Shown here: piece by piece, positions 60,097-64,000 of the stretch | How the letters are laid out: every line of letters begins with the position of its first letter | Position numbering within the stretch: the stretch's first letter is position 1 | Assembly: GCA_027486845.1 (NCBI GenBank) | Contig: JAIXOL010000032.1 | Location: 1-64,000 of the forward strand | Direction: 5' to 3' | Source: Cytophagaceae bacterium | GTDB taxonomy: Bacteria; Bacteroidota; Bacteroidia; Cytophagales; Spirosomataceae | Length of the DNA: 64,000 nucleotides | Notes under the pieces: model-generated | Told to the model about the DNA's origin: nothing | The model's input: only the letters and a program-made list of their open reading frames with translations | Databases searched by the model: none | Translations under genes and position numbers: made by a program

Positions 60097-61473
60097 TCAA
60101 ATCAGAGCCTTCAAATATCCTTGTACTTGTTCATCTTCAAATGAGCCTAAATACGCTTCGGTCGTGGCAATATTTGAATGTCCGAGTGATTGACTGATAA
60201 ATGGAATAGGAGCATCACTTCTTAATAAGATGGTAGCAAAAGAGTGTCGAGCATGATAGGTATTTACATCCCCTTCGATACCTAATTTTTCGGCAATACG
60301 ATTAACCCACTTATTGGTAATTTTTATAAGTTGTCTTATAGTTTCCTTCTTTGCTCTCTCATTCATAGTTTCATTGATGAACGGAAAAAGATAGGTCGTA
60401 GCATTTTTATCTTTGTTTCCCCAACGCTCAATAATGGCAAAACTTTCTGGAAAGAGTGTAATTGTAATTCTCTTTAAGTCTGATTTCTTGGTATTTGCTG
60501 TCTTTTTACGCACAAATTTTACTTGATTACCATTCACATCTCCCCAAGTGAGGCGACAAATATCCGAAAAATTCATGCCGTTTGACAAGTAACTGAAAAT
60601 CCATAAATCACGACTTCTTTGCTCAAAGTTATTTGGCGAAGCTTCGTAAGTCATTATTTTTTTGACTTCTTCTTTTGTCAGTGCCTTTTTTTCATTTCGT
60701 CCAGATGGTATTACGAAGCCTTTTTGAGTGAAAGGATATAAGTCACGATTGACAATGCCTTGCCCGATGGCATCATTATAAACTGTTCGTAATTGACGCA
60801 GATAAATACCTACCGTGGTTGAACTGGCAGGTGTTGCAATACCGTTTTTCTTTTGTGCTGATTTACCAAATTTCAACATCCATTTTTCATACTTCTGCAA
60901 AAGTATTGGCGTAATTTGAGCAAATTCTAAAAATGCTTTTTCCGTACTTTTTTTATTTAAAATCGGCAAATTCAACTCATACCTTTCGTCGTTATTCAAC
61001 GAAAAAAGAAATCTACTTAGAGAACCAGCTACGGTACGGTAGAGGTCAGCACTGCCAATTCTATCATTTTTTAGCATAGTTTGAGATTTATTTTCAAGGG
61101 CAATGAAAATGTTATTTGTATCTTTTTTAGTAATTTCTACACTAATTGTAGGCTTGCTAAATAGGTATTTGAAGTCTTCAAAGGTAAAAGACTCACCCAG
61201 TTTTTCAACAATTGCTTTGGCACGTTTCAAAGAGCTATTTTCATCATATAACTGATTATAGAGTTCAATGAATTTGCTATCTCTCAATTTTGAAGATAAA
61301 CCATTTTCATCTACATTCCTTTGTAGCTTTGCCCAATCGGTAGATAAAACCTTAATTCCTGTTGTATATAGCTTTTGTTCACGCTTGAAAGTGATTAGAA
61401 TTTTGATAATTCCCATACCTTCAATCTTCATTTGTCGAGTGTCCAAAAACAGTTTAACCGTTGCTAATATCAT
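60097..61473 (-). CDS. Tyrosine-type site-specific integrase
   Basis: The ATG at 61473 starts MILATVKLFLDTRQMKIEGM, the typical beta-hairpin opening of Bacteroidota integrases; the open frame to 61509 is not needed. The 458 aa protein has an arm-binding N-domain, a SAM-like core-binding domain (about 160-270), and the catalytic domain: NGMNFSDICRLTW, YHARHSFAT (near residue 404) and LGHSNIATTEAYLGSF with the nucleophile Tyr near 440. In the first box Asn replaces the usual Arg, as known for some Bacteroidota recombinases. It lies 163 bp from the tRNA att relic. Tandem 12-bp repeats at 61491-61514 are likely arm sites. Confidence 0.9.
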   Translation of the reverse strand: MILATVKLFLDTRQMKIEGMGIIKILITFKREQKLYTTGIKVLSTDWAKLQRNVDENGLSSKLRDSKFIELYNQLYDENSSLKRAKAIVEKLGESFTFEDFKYLFSKPTISVEITKKDTNNIFIALENKSQTMLKNDRIGSADLYRTVAGSLSRFLFSLNNDERYELNLPILNKKSTEKAFLEFAQITPILLQKYEKWMLKFGKSAQKKNGIATPASSTTVGIYLRQLRTVYNDAIGQGIVNRDLYPFTQKGFVIPSGRNEKKALTKEEVKKIMTYEASPNNFEQRSRDLWIFSYLSNGMNFSDICRLTWGDVNGNQVKFVRKKTANTKKSDLKRITITLFPESFAIIERWGNKDKNATTYLFPFINETMNERAKKETIRQLIKITNKWVNRIAEKLGIEGDVNTYHARHSFATILLRSDAPIPFISQSLGHSNIATTEAYLGSFEDEQVQGYLKALI

Positions 61474-61490
61474 GTTATTTTTAGTCAAAA

Positions 61491-61514
61491 TATGCAATAC
61501 AATATGCAATACAA
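61491..61514. repeat. Tandem TATGCAATACAA repeat upstream of the integrase
   Basis: The 12-mer TATGCAATACAA occurs twice without gap (61491-61502 and 61503-61514). It lies between the integrase start and the tRNA relic, where arm-type binding sites of tyrosine integrases are usual. Confidence 0.55.
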
Positions 61515-61635
61515 AGGTACTAAAACAACCTTAAATAAGCGTAGATAATAGAAGAAAAGTAGCAAAAAGTGTCGTTTTTTAATAAAAATGCTTGTAAAAA
61601 GCAGGAAAGAGTAGGGTATATGATATAAAACGCTA

Positions 61636-61680
61636 TGACTCATAATCAGTAGGTGCTTGGTTCGATTCCAAGTGGGCCCA
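61636..61680 (+). tRNA. 3' half of a tRNA (anticodon CAT), likely att site
   Basis: The anticodon loop reads CTCATAA with CAT at 61641-61643. The T arm is CTTGG TTCGATT CCAAG (61656-61672), followed by the acceptor strand TGGGCCC and discriminator A at 61680. The acceptor 5' strand, D arm and the outer part of the anticodon stem are absent upstream, so the gene is not functional. A 3' tRNA fragment 163 bp from an integrase gene is the usual attR footprint of an element inserted into a tRNA gene. Identity is Met or Ile2 (CAT). Confidence 0.8.
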
Positions 61681-61701
61681 CTTCGTAAAGTATTGATAAT
61701 T

Positions 61702-61731
61702 AAGCACTTGTAATAAAATTCAAGTGCTTTT
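61702..61731 (+). terminator. Terminator after the tRNA relic
   Basis: AAGCACTTG (61702-61710) pairs with CAAGTGCTT (61721-61729) and is followed by TTTTT. It is likely the native terminator of the original tRNA gene, displaced with its 3' end. Confidence 0.75.
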
Positions 61732-61750
61732 TTGTTGTCTTAAAAATTCA

Positions 61751-61770
61751 TTTGCAAACAATTTGCAAAC
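61751..61770. repeat. TTTGCAAACA repeat right of the tRNA relic
   Basis: TTTGCAAAC occurs at 61751-61759 and 61762-61770 with an 11-bp period, resembling in form the 12-bp pair on the other side of the tRNA relic. It may be an arm-site pair of a second integrase. Confidence 0.4.
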
Positions 61771-61941
61771 ATTCCTTGTGAAATTCTATGGTAAAAAAAT
61801 CTTTAGCATTCAACAGAAAAGATAATTGTATGATAGGGTATCAAAGTCCTAAATTATGTATTGAAGTATAAAAAAATATCTGTAAAAATCTCTATTAAAA
61901 AGATTCATACAGAAATTTGAGCATTGAAGTAAAGATAAATT

Positions 61942-62283
61942 TCACAAAGCTTCGACTAATTTCTTGATTTCGTCAATTTGCCAAGTAGCATAGTCTTTGT
62001 TCTTATTGGTCTTTCGGATGTGAATTTGCATATTACTCAAACCTACTCTGTGGTAGAAAAATTGTTTTTTATACCCCTTTTCGGCAATCATTTTATCAAT
62101 ATTTTCAAGTACCTCAATATAATTATCGACTATTTTAGTGTCTTTTTTGAGGGCATTTAATACGATTTTGATTTCGCTGGCTTTCCAGTCTCTTCTACCT
62201 TTTTTCTTGTTGGAAACTGCTGAATTTGATAATCCTAATGCTGTTGCCCAAAAGCTCAGTGGTTCGGGACTGGCATCTATCAT
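61942..62283 (-). CDS. Regulator-like protein with duplicated helix-turn-helix unit, possibly 5'-truncated
   Basis: A 113 aa protein with two similar units: ALGLSNSAVSNKKKGRRDWK (about 15-34) followed by ASEIKIVLNALKK, and RVGLSNMQIHIRKTNKNKDY (about 78-97) followed by WQIDEIKKLVEAL. They look like tandem small helix-turn-helix repeats. In-frame open codons continue past the ATG for at least 14 residues (IRIYETIYKEIPS) with no other start, up to the point where sequence matching the Toprim relic begins at about 62310. The 5' end may therefore be lost. Confidence 0.5.
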   Translation of the reverse strand: MIDASPEPLSFWATALGLSNSAVSNKKKGRRDWKASEIKIVLNALKKDTKIVDNYIEVLENIDKMIAEKGYKKQFFYHRVGLSNMQIHIRKTNKNKDYATWQIDEIKKLVEAL

Positions 62284-62307
62284 AGACGGTATTTCTTTAT
62301 AGATTGT

Positions 62308-63741
62308 TTCATATATTCTAATTGCATGGCAATCCGAGCAATTCGGCTTACAATACCATTCAAAAATTCATTAATGCTTCCGAACCGAAACAGATTGTTT
62401 CATTAATGGATAATGACCGAGCAGGGAAAGCTTTCACAATTAATCTTCTTGGCAGACTTTCCAAACCCGAAAATGATTTATCAAATAACAAACATCAAAG
62501 CCGAAATCAATGTTAGCCAAAAGACGGAGGCAACTTTGAGTATTAATTTTTCTCATGATACTGACGAAAAACGCCGAGTAATGGCAAACAACCTAAAAGA
62601 ATGTTTGATTGACCCTCTGAAAAATAATGTTACCGAAGGAAGTGAAGCCCTTGTCAAAGTTTTAACTATAACCAAATCCACTCATAATGCTCAGATTGAA
62701 ATCAAGTTTCCTTATGATAATGCCAATTTGTTGACAGTGGAAAAAGGCTTGATTCAACTCAAAGGCTTGGAAAATGAATTTTGTTTGGAACACCCCATTC
62801 AAAAAGATTGGAATGATGAATTGAAACGCCAAAAACCTTTTGTGGTAACGGTAGAAAAACAGGGTGTTGAGCTACCTGAAAAACGATTTTCGCAAGGAGT
62901 GGAAGCATTTTCTTATGCAGAACAGAAAAGTTTGGAGCAGATGGGCGGCATTCCGCAACAGACTGTAAAACTCTATTTAGAAATATATAATCTTTCGCAT
63001 GAAGTCGATAAACCACAGGTTTTTGCCATCATTAAGCAAGGTAAAATAGAAGAAATTAACCCCATTTTAAAACAAGAAGTTGAAAAGCAGCAACGTGACT
63101 TTTTACTTCAACGCACATTACAAGAAGAAAAAATATTGGCTTTGCAACTCAGTAAAGAGCTATTTCCTATCAACGATTGTGTGATTATCAAAACTACTCA
63201 TCAAGTTAGTACACACCAACATTTTATTGAGTTTCAAAAGGTCTAATCAGATGATAAGTTGCAGAATTTTGCAGAAATTGATGCTGGTTTTCAAGATAAA
63301 ATCAATAATTCGGATGCACAGAATTTTGTCGTTACCTTCAATCGCAATACCAATTCGGTGCATTTATTGATGCCTAGTTTGAAAGAAAGTACTGAAATTG
63401 ACAGAGATTTTATCGAAAAAAACAAAGGCTATTTAGCCGAAAAGTCAACAGCTGAAAAAGAAGAAATGCTCAAAAAGAGTTTAGAGGGTGAGTGCGGAGA
63501 ACTATTAGTTTCTGATAAAAAAGGTACTATTATTGCTACGGCTGATTATAATGTTTCGATAGAAAATGGCAAGCCCATCATTCATAAAATATAAAACTTT
63601 GAGTTTGATAAAATTAACCGTGAAGGGCTGGATATTGGGCTTATTAAAAATGATTTAGCTGACGGATTATCAAAAAACGCTGTCGATGATTTGGTTTTTA
63701 CGCAGAAAAAAGATGATACCTCCATGAATATTGAAATGTAA
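62308..63741 (+). pseudogene. Decayed second copy of the Toprim protein
   Basis: Translated pieces align to residues about 257-724 of the Toprim protein encoded at 8259-10433: NPSNSAYNTIQKFINASEPK with DNDRAGKAFTINLLGRLS (intact copy: NAAYATIQKVIQQTQPEK and DNDNGGYRHSLNMIGQLS), then HDTDEKRRVMANNLKECLID, RQKPFVVTVEKQ, FNRNTNSVHLLMPSLKESTE, and FDKINREGLD with a stop at 63741. Frame changes occur near 62460 and stops near 63244 and 63594. The catalytic Glu region is absent. The sequences have diverged strongly, so this is an old relative rather than a fresh duplication. Confidence 0.8.
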
Positions 63742-63842
63742 TAAATTATTGTAAATTACTATACTCTAAACTTATTTTTTCCATTACAAAAGCCCAATAA
63801 TTTCAGTATTTTTGTGTTTAATAACTTGCTTGACTCAAAAGA

Positions 63843-64000
63843 ATGATAATAGAAAACCAAAATATTGAGTGGAAAGAATCTTGGCGTGATGAATATATCA
63901 AATGGATTTGTGGTTTTGCTAATGCATAAGGCGGTACACTATATATTGGTATCAACGATAATGGAATTGTCAGTGGCGTTGATGATGCAGAGAAATTACT
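63843..64000 (+). pseudogene. AlbA_2 (Schlafen-like) gene with in-frame stop, partial
   Basis: The ATG at 63843 opens IIENQNIEWKESWRDEYIKW and ICGFANA, then TAA at 63927-63929, then GGTLYIGINDNGIVSGVDDA in the same frame to the window end. FANAxGGTLYIGI is the signature of AlbA_2 domains, in which the codon in that place is usually CAA (Gln). A single C-to-T change explains the stop. The gene continues past the window, so its full state is unknown. Confidence 0.65.

Noticed and set aside
61600-61680. Complete tRNA gene
   Set aside because: No acceptor 5' strand (GGGCCCA expected) and no D arm occur upstream, and the outer anticodon stem does not pair.

Overview
The window is AT-rich and comes from a member of the Bacteroidota, most likely a Cytophagales-type bacterium. 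The evidence is a CTnDOT-style tra operon, promoter boxes of the TAnnTTTG type, a PorV-like type IX secretion protein beside a cargo with a type A sorting domain, and BfmA/BtgA-type mobilisation genes. Genus cannot be fixed from the sequence. Most of the window reads as the right-hand part of an integrative conjugative element (ICE) with a large cargo. A tyrosine integrase and a truncated 3' tRNA half (anticodon CAT) at 61636-61680 mark its likely right end. The left end lies outside the window.

Layout. (1) 106-8128, minus strand: mating-pore genes traE, traF, traG, traJ, traK, traN, traM and a VirB5/TrbJ-like gene. (2) 8259-18112: maintenance and mobilisation, with a Toprim protein, ssb, a DUF932-like gene, parA and its partner, an array of short repeats, a BfmA-like accessory protein, a relaxase and a VirD4-type coupling ATPase. 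(3) 18556-21650: an XRE-ImmA/IrrE metallopeptidase operon, and an AbiEi-like antitoxin gene whose partner is a wreck. (4) 21651-37664: a large defence locus. Its plus arm has DUF4007 (SspB-like), a big P-loop ATPase (SspC-like), a PAPS-reductase-like protein (SspD-like), a double-GHKL ATPase, a receiver-like protein and a GIY-YIG protein. Its convergent minus arm has a cysteine desulfurase (SspA-like), a PLD-helicase, an 80 aa protein, an SMC-like ATPase and a 156 aa protein. Together they look like a single-strand phosphorothioate (Ssp) system with a restriction arm, plus a two-component-like sensor and nuclease cassette that I cannot place in any described system.

(5) 37994-44865: a PorV-family protein and a 1886 aa repetitive cargo with 474-bp tandem repeats. 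(6) 45132-47766: small regulators with palindromic operators. (7) 47968-58611: a transposase relic, a 1713 aa Rhs-associated secreted protein, a lipoprotein, a small protein, a NADAR-domain protein and an Rhs protein with a C-terminal ADP-ribosyltransferase-like toxin; the NADAR gene is the likely immunity gene. (8) 59509-61473: ardA and the integrase. (9) Beyond the tRNA relic: a regulator without a clear 5' end, a decayed second copy of the Toprim gene and an AlbA_2-type gene with a nonsense codon, which suggests debris of an older related element.

Three copies of a palindromic repeat (37745, 47821, 59095) lie in cargo intergenic regions. The hairpin tip of one copy is inverted relative to the others.
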